Source: Microcyclosporella mali
Lineage: Eukaryota > Ascomycota > Dothideomycetes > Mycosphaerellales > Mycosphaerellaceae
Reading direction: 5' to 3'
Assembly (NCBI GenBank): GCA_002785985.1
Contig: NHNU01000008.1
Coordinates: forward strand, 868,001-932,000
DNA length: 64,000 bases
The notes below the pieces were generated by a model. The model was not told where the DNA came from. It saw only the letters and a list, made by a program, of their open reading frames with translations, and searched no databases. Shown here in pieces: positions 1-8,799 of the stretch (the stretch's first letter is position 1; every line of letters starts with the position of its first letter). The position numbers were made by a program, and so were the translations under genes.

Positions 1-1
1 C

Positions 2-1285
2 ATTGATGCTTGCCACGATGCCAGTATTGACTACCAGAGGCTTACAGCCGAGCTCCATCTGCAGATGCTAGGGACACCAGTCGGCCGCAAAATGTTCCAG
101 CAGAGAAGAATCATCGTGTTCAGGAGCGAGAACGGTGTTCGCACCGCTGGTGTGATACTCCGAGAAGGCGCCAGCAAAGCTACAATGCCGACTGTCCAGG
201 TTTTGGAGATTGTCAGTGGCAAGAAGCGAAAGCGCGAGAACGAGGACTTCCTGCCGTATCTCCCACGCTTCCGCAGGAGATTTATACCCTTGCCACAATC
301 GGACGTCGACATGAAGTTCCGGACTGTCAGTGTGCCAGTGGATGAGATTGAGGCCTTGACCCCGACTCATATCAAAGATATTGATGTACAGGCAGTGCAT
401 CACCGTGACAAGGATACCATGGCCAAAGTCAAGGAACAGCTACTCGTGACGTGCTCTTCATGGACTTCAGCTAGCTGGAATGAGCTCGACTACTACAAAT
501 ATCTCAAAGACATGAACATTCGCGCTACACTCGACGAGCGAAGTGCAGCAGCGACATTGGCTCAGGAGCGGGAGTGCATCCACTGCCCGGATTTCCCGAA
601 GCACTTTGCCATGGCTCACGATCAATGGCTTGTTCGGGACAGGATCGAGTCTATTCGCCAGCTCATGTCGGATCAGAACTTACAGCTGCTACCAGACTAC
701 GAGCAACGCATCAGTGTTCTCAAAGATCTCGGCTTCATCGATGACCAGTCTCGGGTCGAGCTCAAGGGCAAAGTCGCCTGCGAGATCCACTCCGCGGATG
801 AGTTGGTTCTGACTGAGCTGGTTCTAGAGAATGTTCTCGCAGATTATGAGCCGGAAGAAATCGTCGCTCTCCTATCGTCGTTCGTTTTCCAGGAAAAGAC
901 AGATTCGACCCCGAATATGACACCAGCGCTCGAGCGAGGGCAAGAAACCATTGTGCGGATATCCGAAAAAGTTAACCATTATCAGACTCTACACCAAGTC
1001 ATCTTGTCCTCAGACGATTCCAATGACTTCGTCAGTCGGCCTAGATTCGGGCTGGTCGAGGTTGTGTATGAATGGGCACGAGGAATGCCCTTTAGTAGGA
1101 TCACGGATCTGACTGATGTGCTCGAGGGCACGATTGTGAGAGTCATCACCAGACTGGATGAGACGTGCCGGGAAGTGAAGAATGCGGCGAGGATCATTGG
1201 TGATCCTACTCTCTTCACCAAGATGCAGACGTGTCAGGAGCTGATTAAGAGGGATATCTGTGCGACGGCATCGTTGTATATGTGA
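2..1285 (+). CDS. SKI2: Ski2-type exosome RNA helicase, C-terminal part (5' truncated by window)
   Basis: The reading frame is open from base 2 to the TGA at 1283-1285, so only the last ~427 residues of a larger protein are present. It carries the end of the helicase core, the insertion/arch region and the DSHCT domain. The C-terminal block with LKDLGFIDDQSRVELKGK, then ELVLENVLADYEPEEIVALL, is the hallmark of Ski2/Mtr4 helicases, and the spacing and ending fit Ski2 better than Mtr4. In the family, Ski2 is the 3'-5' RNA helicase of the cytoplasmic Ski complex (with Ski3 and Ski8), which feeds mRNA to the exosome during decay and no-go/nonstop surveillance. The helicase motifs lie left of the window. 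Ski2 versus Mtr4 is the main uncertainty; the C-terminal end reads through to ATASLYM without any break. Confidence 0.85.
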   Translation: MDACHDASIDYQRLTAELHLQMLGTPVGRKMFQQRRIIVFRSENGVRTAGVILREGASKATMPTVQVLEIVSGKKRKRENEDFLPYLPRFRRRFIPLPQSDVDMKFRTVSVPVDEIEALTPTHIKDIDVQAVHHRDKDTMAKVKEQLLVTCSSWTSASWNELDYYKYLKDMNIRATLDERSAAATLAQERECIHCPDFPKHFAMAHDQWLVRDRIESIRQLMSDQNLQLLPDYEQRISVLKDLGFIDDQSRVELKGKVACEIHSADELVLTELVLENVLADYEPEEIVALLSSFVFQEKTDSTPNMTPALERGQETIVRISEKVNHYQTLHQVILSSDDSNDFVSRPRFGLVEVVYEWARGMPFSRITDLTDVLEGTIVRVITRLDETCREVKNAARIIGDPTLFTKMQTCQELIKRDICATASLYM

Positions 1286-1899
1286 GAGGCAGCATAGCGT
1301 AGCTGAATAGCAGACACAAGAGTCTCAATGCGCGGATTGTTATGCCTTTCCACTGCAAGATACCGCAGATGGCAACACGAGGATTGCGTGATGGGTGCGT
1401 GAGTGGCGTAGTGGCGGCGTGGCGTAGTAATGGTACATGTACCTTCAGCAAATCGTTCATCGTTGATGCTGGACTGGGATTAGTCATAGTATGCCAGCCG
1501 GCAACACGGGGAAAATGCAGGTACGATGTGAGCCAAGCGCAAGTTCGTAGGCTTGTTTCCAAGCTTAAAACGCGTCCCTGCAAGGTGAATCGAAGCTAGT
1601 CTCCCTTAGTGCACATGTACACATGTAGCTTGACGACGCCTCTACCAGACAGTCACGGCCCAGCCCACGTCACGATGATTGCTGATGTCAACATCGCTCG
1701 ATGAGCACATGCATTCCATGGCTTCCGTAGTGTTGTATACCGTACCGTCAGCACGTGTATGTATATCATTGCTCCCCTTCCCCCTTCCGCTTTCCCCTCA
1801 TCCTCCTCATCCTCCACTACCACTACCACCACAGCCTCTCAATTAACAAACACATCTCACCTCAAATCCAACCCAATACACCACCAACACACCCCAAAC
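1286..1899. other. Intergenic; promoter and leader of the GPI protein gene
   Basis: No gene is seen. Near 1611-1627 lies a self-complementary stretch with repeated ACATGT. From about 1770 to 1815 the plus strand is a pyrimidine-rich tract, followed by a CA-rich leader that ends at the ATG at 1900. This is the usual look of a strongly transcribed fungal promoter and 5' UTR. An ACGCGT lies at 1570-1575, with no evidence that it is used. Confidence 0.4.
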
Positions 1900-2434
1900 A
1901 TGCGTGTCACCGCCTTTGCCATCCTCGCCACTGCCGGCCTCGCCGCAGCCAACGCCGAGCCAGAGGCTCAGGGCGGCATCGTCTCCTCCATCGAGGGCGG
2001 ACTCTCCAGCGCCGTTGTCTCGGCCATCGTCCCCACTGCAGTCTCGAGCGTGCTCTCTCAGGTACGTGCCTCTCCACCAACAGTATCTCATCGTATCATT
2101 CGACTGACAACATTACCTGTAGATCACCGGCGGCGCCTCCTCCATTGAATCGTCCCTCGCATCCGAAGCTTCCACTCTCACCGGCAGCGCTGGCAGCAGC
2201 GCCTCAAGCGCCCTCTCCTCGGTCGAGAGCAGCGTCACCAGCCGTGCCTCCTCCGCCGTGTCCGATGCCACGAGCTCCGCTGCTTCTGCAGCCAGCAGCT
2301 CTGCTTCCAACGCTGCTTCCAGCGCGACTTCCGGCTCGACTTCCGGCTCCACCGGCATGGCCGTACAGACCAAGGCCCCAGTGATCGCCGGAGGTGTTCT
2401 CGGAGCTGGCCTTGCGTTCGCCGCTCTGTTGTAA
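1900..2434 (+). CDS. Small Ser/Ala-rich GPI-anchored cell-wall protein (spliced)
   Basis: Two exons, 1900-2061 and 2123-2434, encode 157 residues; neither exon is a long ORF on its own, so the gene is easy to miss. The intron starts GTACGT, has CTGAC near 2103 and ends CTGTAG at 2122, and the phase is kept. Residues 1-19 (MRVTAFAILATAGLAAANA) form a classic signal peptide. The middle is rich in Ser and Ala with few hydrophobic residues, suited to O-mannosylation. The last ~20 residues are hydrophobic (VIAGGVLGAGLAFAALL) and follow a small-residue stretch, which fits a GPI-attachment signal. I infer a secreted, membrane- or wall-linked protein. No catalytic domain is seen. A strong pyrimidine-rich promoter and CA-rich leader precede the ATG. 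The N-terminal part has an alternating hydrophobic segment (GGLSSAVVSAIVPTAVSSVL) of unknown role. Confidence 0.75.
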
Positions 2435-2699
2435 GGAGTTGACGTCGACAGCGGGAACTTGTTGTGTACCATAGCTTGGCCGCATCTCAAACGCAATGAA
2501 AGCAATGAAAACAATGTGAAAATATGACGTTGCAAACACGATTATTCTTCTTTCTTCCATATCACATCGACCTGGCACCTCCCCTGCCATCATCATGAAG
2601 CTCAAACCTCAACAATCTCTCCAGCTAACCCTTCGGCAGTCCTCTATGCTATGCGTCACGCTCATGATAAAAGTACACAGCTCTCGAATTCCCACGAAA

Positions 2700-3300
2700 C
2701 TCAGTCGAGCCTCTGGCATGGCATTGGCCATTCATGATGACTGGCAGCATGATGGGAATGGTCACAGCCGTAATCTTGTCTAGACTGCTGAAATCTCCCA
2801 GCATGGAATGGATGGTCGGTGTAGGCGATGACGGCTTGTTCGAAGGATGGGATTCATCCAGCAACTTCTGCGTTGATAAGGATGATCTTTGTTTGGCGTA
2901 CGAGCTGATGGGTTCTGTGCCCCACAGATCCCAAGCCGTGAGTGGCACTGCTGAGAGGTGACCGAGGACTTTATCCCAAAACGCAGAGTTGAGCACGACA
3001 TCTGTACGGCCGTGATACTGTTGTTGACTCATCAGCTCCAGCTATAGGATGCGAAGCCAGTGTTGCGTACTAGTAGTGCCTTTGCAACGACAGCTTTACT
3101 CCATATTTCGCAGTCACGCCGCCTCGTGTGCATGTCAGAGTCATGCGCAGTCTGGGAAGCCCAGAATTGTCAAGCCTGCTTCCATCGACGTTGGTCCTGT
3201 TCGGCTCATGTTCAGAGTGAGGATGTTTGGCTTTGGTCGCATGGGAGAAGCCAGAGAGGAATTCGCTCTTGGCGAGATGCTCAACCGCCTTCGTGTCGCC
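2700..3300 (-). pseudogene. Decayed P-loop sulfotransferase-like gene relic
   Basis: Four minus-strand segments in shifting frames read, in order, like the fungal P-loop sulfotransferase-like family. Segment one, from the ATG at 3242, has NMSRTGPTSMEAGLTILGF, resembling the family P-loop region (x-RTG-x-x-SM, then ALTILG), and ends at a TGA at 3143-3141. Segment two (from 3133) has HTRRRDCEIWSKAVVAK. Segment three (3032 to about 2895) has AFWDKVLGHLSAV and WGTEPISSY, like the family WDxLLGHxxAV block. Segment four (about 2893-2700) has KIILINAEVAG, then a TGA, then IPSFEQAVI, where family members normally have a Trp in the place of the stop. At least two frame changes and several internal stops make an active product unlikely. 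Assignment is from remembered family pattern, without a search; it could still be a chance resemblance or a badly spliced gene. Confidence 0.55.
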
Positions 3301-3371
3301 AGCGTCGATCGATTCATCGACAGTCCAAAGAAAACAATCTCAAAGCATTCAGATATTCTTCCCTCTCTTCG

Positions 3372-4092
3372 TTAGAATCTCAGACCGCCAGGTCCCCTTA
3401 ATGAAGTCATCTCATAGACCATCCACCTGCCATCCCGAATCCTCTTCCAATGGAGCCGATTGACACTCTCGCGCACTTTATGCCTCGCCGCAAACAGACC
3501 CGTCACCCTCGTGTGTGTAAAGACTGTAGCCCGTCCCAAGCGATCATCCAAGTCACAAGTCGTGCTCTGCACCTCGATCTAATGAACAGCCCAAACCAGA
3601 AACATCAGCTCTCAAGAAACCAAGATCAAACTCAAAATCGGAATCACAACCACAATCGCAATTCGAAGACAAAGTTGAGAGATGCACAAAAACGCGAAGA
3701 GAGACACATACATGATACTCCGGATTCTCTCTTATGAACCGCGTGAAATTCCTCAGATGTACCTGCAGCGTCTCTGCCGTCAGGGCCAGAATTTCCGGAT
3801 AGCCAGCGGAAACTTTCAGATCCTCGGTGCAGAAATGGGCGAGGAGGGGGTAGTAGCTGTCCTTGACGATCCAATTGGGCATTTCGAGCACCCGCTTGGT
3901 GATTTCTTGTAGCCAGACAGAGAGAGGTAGCTGGCGAAGGTCGGGGAAGAGATCGCCGAGCGTCACATGGTCCAAGGAGAGCTTACTCGATGTTCCTGTG
4001 CCTCGCTGCTTGCGCAGGCGGTCGATGGTGGATTGACTGAGGTCAGTCACTGAATTGGAGCTTGCTGGTGAGGGGGATGATGGGTAGGCCAT
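3372..4092 (-). CDS. SnoaL/NTF2-like fold protein (spliced)
   Basis: Two exons on the minus strand, 4092-3712 and 3578-3372, give 195 residues. The intron begins GTATGTG after the codon for His127 and ends with TTCATTAG; both exons stay in phase 0. The N-terminal 40 residues are Ser-rich and probably disordered. The rest alternates helices and strands in the SnoaL-like/NTF2-like pattern: a helix with WLQEITKRVL, a WIVKDSYYPLLAHF segment, a helix with EILALTAETLQVHLRNFTRF, then strands EYHIEVQSTTCDL, RATVFTHTRVTG and DGRWMVYEMTSL. Such proteins in fungi are mostly uncharacterised; some are small enzymes and some are only ligand-binding. No catalytic residues can be assigned. It is followed downstream by the sulfotransferase-like relic on the same strand. 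Confidence 0.65.
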
Positions 4093-4359
4093 GGGTAAGT
4101 AGTGGTGATCCTGCTAATTGTCATCTGTGAGCCGGAAACCTATGAGGTCGGGGCTGCTCCGTGTAACTTGAGCAGCGTCATTTCCGTCTAGTTCGAAACG
4201 TTGTCTACACTGGTTTGATGGGATGGAAGTCTTGACGTGAAAGGAACTAGGTAACTAGAAGAGCTGAAATCGGGGTGACTTGGAGTTTCAGCCTCAAGCT
4301 GCAGATCGATCTTCATGCATTTGTCAGCATGTTTGAACTTTATTCGGCCTCTTCATTTA

Positions 4360-6204
4360 CTACTCGACGAGCGTCCTCCAAACATCTTTCAAGGCGCCTA
4401 TGTCTTGACCATCATCGAGCCTCCAGACTGCGGATTTCCGCTCATGAGGATTGCCGCTATGCAAGGTCACCTTTTTGCCCGTGCCGTCAACCACAAACCA
4501 CATCGTGCTGACTGTCCTGCTGTTACTATGGCGGGTGAGAACGCCGTCTCTGGAGTCGAGTCGCCATTCCTCGCCTGCGAAGTCTTTCAAAACTTCCCCG
4601 AGGAGTAATGCAAGTTTTTCATCCGCTGCCGCGAGCGAGTCTGCAATAGCTTCGAATGTGAGGTCGTTGCCGTGAGGCTGTGAGATGGCAAAAGTGGAGC
4701 TGACATCGGAAGGGCCAGATTTGATGTTCAGCTTGAGCTCCAGAGGCTTTTCGTCCGATGGCTTGATCCAGAGCATCGCCTGGGATGTAAGTGAACCACA
4801 TAGAGACTCAAGAAGCGAAGCAATCGTGGTCGACTCTTTCTCGGGCAAAGCCAGGCCCATCTTAGCAGTCTGCAACTCGACCTGAACTTGAGTTTTACGC
4901 AAGACCTGCGCCATAGTTTCCAAGTGTGTATTCAGGTCTACGATGTTACTGTGGTGCTTCATCATGACTATAAGGGGTCGTAGAATAGAGAACGGGCGTT
5001 CATCATCCACGTTTTCTGTCATTGGTTTCGGTAACCGTCGACTACGATTGATCTTATCACGATGCTTCTGGCCTAGGAGCAGCCGCGCAGTCAGTAGTAT
5101 TGCTTCAGCTAGCATGTCCGACTCATGGGTTATATCGAGTAGCAGCCGATTGTCATCCTCCAGTGATACAAGCTCAAGTTCCACGGCCATACCGCCTTCG
5201 CTGTCTACATCGAAGCAGAGGGAGGAGCCTGACATGGAGAGTCCAAGCGACGTCAAGGTTCTCGACTCTCGCAGTGATTCATGGAATAGCTCTTCGTCGA
5301 AGACACTGTCGCGTGCGTGTCGTATCCTCGCATCCAGAGTCGTCTCACCATCCGCTGGCCGGGCAGGCAATTTCGAAGTGCCAAGAATTCGCCCATTCCT
5401 CTTCACTGTTGCTCTGATGGCCTTGGGCTTGGTACCAATGCCTCTCTCCAGTGTGACTGCTCCCTCAGAGTCGCCTACCAGTGCAGCAATGTTTCTATGT
5501 TCGAACTCTCGTGCGCAGCCATTAAAGCCAAAATGAACCCCAAGTAAAGTGTGCTTCGGTATCCTGCTGATTCTCCAGTTCCTCTCCGAAATTGTCAGAA
5601 GTTCACTCCAGTATGCAGTCTCTTTCCGCACGTTTTCTTGCAACCTCGTCGCAGCAGCGAGAAGGTCGTCCGCACTGCTCTGCAGACTCTCCATGCGCAC
5701 CTTACTAGCCAGTAGCTTGTCTTGTGCCTCACGTGCCGTGTTGACCGGTAAAGCCCTCGCATCCCAGACATCGGTGCCAATGGAACCAATAGGGATGTTG
5801 TCCCTGATGTCTCTGGTGAAGCTCACGGAAGCCTGATTCGCGTTGTACTTGGACTCCATGAGGGCAATGAGCTGTAGCGACAACAACATCTCATTATGCG
5901 CTGTGGAGATATGGTGCAGCATTTCGCCTTTCGCTTGATAGAGTTGCTCGCGGGTGGTGGCCGGCTGACGCTTCGCATCTTCTTGTTTATCCTCATCTCC
6001 TTCTTCATCCTCATCATCACTTGAGCTTAGCTGCAGCGCGCCTTCAGTCGCAATTTCCTCGTGTAGTGAAGCTTCGGTGATGTCGCGAAAGGGTCCTCGT
6101 TCTAAGTGCACGCGCGCGAGTGTCGCGTCGAGTGGTTGCTTCTCCGGCCTGCCACTCGTCCAGGCACGGAAGTGCAGAGTACTGCTGGCCGTTGTCGCGC
6201 TCAT
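4360..6204 (-). CDS. MED17: Mediator complex subunit 17 (Med17/Srb4)
   Basis: A single exon encodes 614 residues from the ATG at 6204. An in-frame ATG 50 codons upstream exists, but the intervening peptide looks like a leader, and the 6204 start has an A at -3 and begins with the MSATTAS type of end. The signature central block, YWSELLTISERNWRISR followed by LGVHFGFNGCAREFEHR, lies near residues 195-240 and is diagnostic of the fungal Med17 family. In the family, Med17 is the scaffold of the Mediator head module and contacts RNA polymerase II; it is nuclear and essential in yeast. An acidic Ser/Asp/Glu tract sits at about residues 60-75. The C-terminal half is helical with no known catalytic motif. 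Length agrees with other filamentous fungi. Confidence 0.88.
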   Translation of the reverse strand: MSATTASSTLHFRAWTSGRPEKQPLDATLARVHLERGPFRDITEASLHEEIATEGALQLSSSDDEDEEGDEDKQEDAKRQPATTREQLYQAKGEMLHHISTAHNEMLLSLQLIALMESKYNANQASVSFTRDIRDNIPIGSIGTDVWDARALPVNTAREAQDKLLASKVRMESLQSSADDLLAAATRLQENVRKETAYWSELLTISERNWRISRIPKHTLLGVHFGFNGCAREFEHRNIAALVGDSEGAVTLERGIGTKPKAIRATVKRNGRILGTSKLPARPADGETTLDARIRHARDSVFDEELFHESLRESRTLTSLGLSMSGSSLCFDVDSEGGMAVELELVSLEDDNRLLLDITHESDMLAEAILLTARLLLGQKHRDKINRSRRLPKPMTENVDDERPFSILRPLIVMMKHHSNIVDLNTHLETMAQVLRKTQVQVELQTAKMGLALPEKESTTIASLLESLCGSLTSQAMLWIKPSDEKPLELKLNIKSGPSDVSSTFAISQPHGNDLTFEAIADSLAAADEKLALLLGEVLKDFAGEEWRLDSRDGVLTRHSNSRTVSTMWFVVDGTGKKVTLHSGNPHERKSAVWRLDDGQDIGALKDVWRTLVE

Positions 6205-6618
6205 ATTGGCGGCGTCGTTGGTGTTTATGCATGCATGGGAAGAAAGTTGGACTTCAAGAACGAGCAAGGAGGATGCAGCGGGCAGGCGTTCACATGCAAG
6301 GTGGAGACTGGAAGCTTTGACCACAATTACTGTATAGTGCATATTCGCTGGCACAAGTCAGTATCTCGCCGTGCCAACTACACACGGTATAATTCTTTTG
6401 AATGAGAAGGTCTAAGTCTACACTTTACTGAGCTCTTCACTACTCTGTGGCATAGTGGACATGAAGTTTTCTGAAAGCTTTCCCTAATTGTGCAATGCTC
6501 AGTGTTATGCATGCATTTCTTGTGAGACAGTGCTTTTCGACTGCTCGTATATAACGCCAAACGCCTCGCTAGCATACCAAGGTCCTCAGAGTAGCACCAA
6601 ATCATTTATGAGCTCCGC
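6205..6618. other. Intergenic between MED17 and SLT11
   Basis: These 414 bases hold the MED17 promoter and the SLT11 3' region; both genes are on the minus strand. A TATA-like TATATAAC lies near 6548. Nothing else is recognisable, and the short ORFs here are shadows. Confidence 0.3.
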
Positions 6619-7782
6619 CTATTCTCCAGCCATTGCTGCATATTCAACTTCAGCTTCTCCTGGAGGTGGAGCTGCTAGAAGGCTGTCAAGGTCGTCTGTA
6701 GCCGACGAACCTGCCGCTATGGCTTTCCTATCCGTAGCGCCGCCAACTGCTCTTGTGGCGCCTTCGACTGACCGACCTGCTCGCGCATTTTCCATTCTCT
6801 GATCACGATCCATGTTGTCCAGTGGCTTGGGCCGTCCCCATTGAACCCGTAATGGGACACCTTTGACGAGCGCTTTACCCTGGCATGCAGCTGCTGCTGT
6901 CTCGGCACCTGCGCGATCCATATAATTCATGAACGCACAATGCGATCGGTGGCTGCAGACCACCGACCGAAGAGCGCCGTATTGTGCGAAGTGCATCCGA
7001 AGTGCGTGTTCTGGCAAATCGTCCTCGACACCAGTGACGAAGAGCGAAGTGACGTTCTTGTCTCGCGGCGGCGCGATATCTTGAGGCTTAATCGGTAGTG
7101 CCGCGCCTGACGGGAAGCCCTTGCCACCTCGAGCACCACCTCTCCCTCCTCGTAAGGCCGCACCTCCTCTAGACGATGGACCATATGCAGATCCATATTG
7201 TGACTTTGGTCTCGAGTCTGCTGTTCGGATAGGACCGGGCGTGTGTCCACCATCCGCACCTTCAAGCAATTTCTGCCCGCCTTCCTCAGTACTTTCTGCT
7301 TCTAGCCTCCTCTGCTTCTTGTAGTATGGTTCCGAGCTCGCCAACCTCCTCAGCAGATCTCTCGCCTTCTCGTCGGTCTTCTCGTAGCCTTCCAGTCCTC
7401 TGCCCTCCTCAATCTCCCGCTCATTGTTCTGCGCAAAGTACTCCCGATTAACCTCGCTCTGCGGTCCCGGCGCGACCATCTTCAGCGCCGCATCCCTGAT
7501 GGTGATGGGAAGTCCGAAGCTCAAATCCAGCATGCAGCACTGACAGCAGTTCTTTAAGCGCGCGCATGTGAGGCAGATTCCGGTTCGCTTCTGGCGGGCG
7601 GTGCGGTCGGCTTTCCAACGAAAGACGGTGAAAGGACGTGTGCAGAGCTTGCATTCGGCGCCGTAGTCTTCTTTGAGCATTTGTACATAAGGATTGTCGG
7701 CGAGGCAGCGTTCGCATACTGAGGGCAGATCCGTGGTCTCCCAGCCAGACCTGTTCAGGTCCTGCTTAATCTGCGGGGGCAT
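6619..7782 (-). CDS. SLT11: Pre-mRNA-splicing factor Slt11/Ecm2 (RBM22 family)
   Basis: A single exon of 387 residues. I start at the ATG at 7782 (MPPQIKQDLNRSGWETTD), which matches the usual start of the family, instead of 43 codons upstream. The N-terminal zinc-binding region has Cys23 and Cys26, Cys44 and Cys47, Cys70 and Cys73, and a dense Cys79-Cys83 group, as in RBM22/Ecm2. A Gly/Arg-rich linker (about 215-235) leads into one RRM at about 245-320, with SLFVTGV as RNP2 and HCAFMNY in the RNP1 position. In the family this protein belongs to the NineTeen-related group, binds U6 snRNA and the intron, and helps U2/U6 pairing during spliceosome activation in the nucleus. No break or missing cysteine is evident. 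Confidence 0.88.
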   Translation of the reverse strand: MPPQIKQDLNRSGWETTDLPSVCERCLADNPYVQMLKEDYGAECKLCTRPFTVFRWKADRTARQKRTGICLTCARLKNCCQCCMLDLSFGLPITIRDAALKMVAPGPQSEVNREYFAQNNEREIEEGRGLEGYEKTDEKARDLLRRLASSEPYYKKQRRLEAESTEEGGQKLLEGADGGHTPGPIRTADSRPKSQYGSAYGPSSRGGAALRGGRGGARGGKGFPSGAALPIKPQDIAPPRDKNVTSLFVTGVEDDLPEHALRMHFAQYGALRSVVCSHRSHCAFMNYMDRAGAETAAAACQGKALVKGVPLRVQWGRPKPLDNMDRDQRMENARAGRSVEGATRAVGGATDRKAIAAGSSATDDLDSLLAAPPPGEAEVEYAAMAGE

Positions 7783-8799
7783 GCTGCTGTGCGATTCGTC
7801 ACTGTCGCGATATTGCAGAAAATTTGGGGACGTCAGGCGTGGTGTTGTGGTATCTCGAGATTGTTGCTGAAAGACTTGCTGTTTACAAATGCTGTGAGCC
7901 CAAAAATCCATGTCTGGACCGCTGGCTTACATCATTGCTAGCTCGGACCGACACTGCCACGTGATAGTGATCTCCACCTCACCACACCTCAAGGGCGATC
8001 CCGTTGTTGTACAGCTCACATCGTCTCTTATCAAGCCGCTTATGCAGCCGAGAACGCCAATACTTTGCCCGGCTGTACAGGAAATTTGCAGGCACAGACG
8101 AACTGCATAGCATCATCAAATCCTCAGGGTCGTCCTTACTCACGCATCCGGCACTCTCGAATATGATGTCCCGAAATCATGTCATGGACCAATCTGCTAG
8201 GCATATGGAGCATCTCCACGCATCGGGGTGCATATTCGATCGGAAGTTCCCTGGCCAGCGTACATGTCTACATTCGACCTGGCCTTTGCCGTCGATGATG
8301 GCGCGAAGGCAGACACGTGCGCTTTATCTGTGGCACAGCCTACATGCTCGAAGCCTTATCTGCCTGATCATCTTTCGCAAGCGGAGCGCTCACTTCGCTT
8401 CTCTGAGATCAGAGGTGTCTGTTCGTGAATCAGCACTGCAATTTCATCTAGAAAAGAAGCCGATTCACGCTAATATAGCCCTTATAGCGCTCCAGGAGCA
8501 AGACTGACGCGCAGCCAGCATTGCCAAAGATGCTTCAAGCAGACAACGCGAAGGCAAAAAGGACATGCAAAATGACGGGCATGAGAAGCCACCTTCTTGG
8601 CAAACGACATGGATGCCCTCAGCCTTGTCGCATTGAATGTCATATATCCCTCAAATATGAGTAGCCTGCCTTCGCGACTCAAAATGCCACCATTCTGAGA
8701 TTTCTCCCACAAAAATCGCACTGTAAGATTCGTTTTTGACCATTTGCAAGGAAGATCATCACTAAAGAAAGCTCGGCAAATGCTCTCTGACTTGGAAAC
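7783..8799. other. Divergent intergenic region, no gene recognised
   Basis: About 1.0 kb separates the starts of SLT11 (minus) and the HET gene (plus). An ORF at 8004-8507 has no domain or fungal codon pattern that I recognise, so I treat it as chance. Upstream signals for both genes must lie here, but none is clear. Confidence 0.3.

Noticed and set aside
6204..6354. Longer N-terminus for MED17 from an upstream ATG
   Set aside because: The extra 50 residues look like untranslated leader; MSATTAS at 6204 is a better start.
7782..7911. Longer N-terminus for SLT11
   Set aside because: MPPQIKQDLNRSGWETTD at 7782 is the family start; the upstream 43 residues have no support.
8004..8507. 167-codon plus-strand ORF upstream of the HET gene
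   Set aside because: No domain, biased composition, and it opens without a good context; probably chance.
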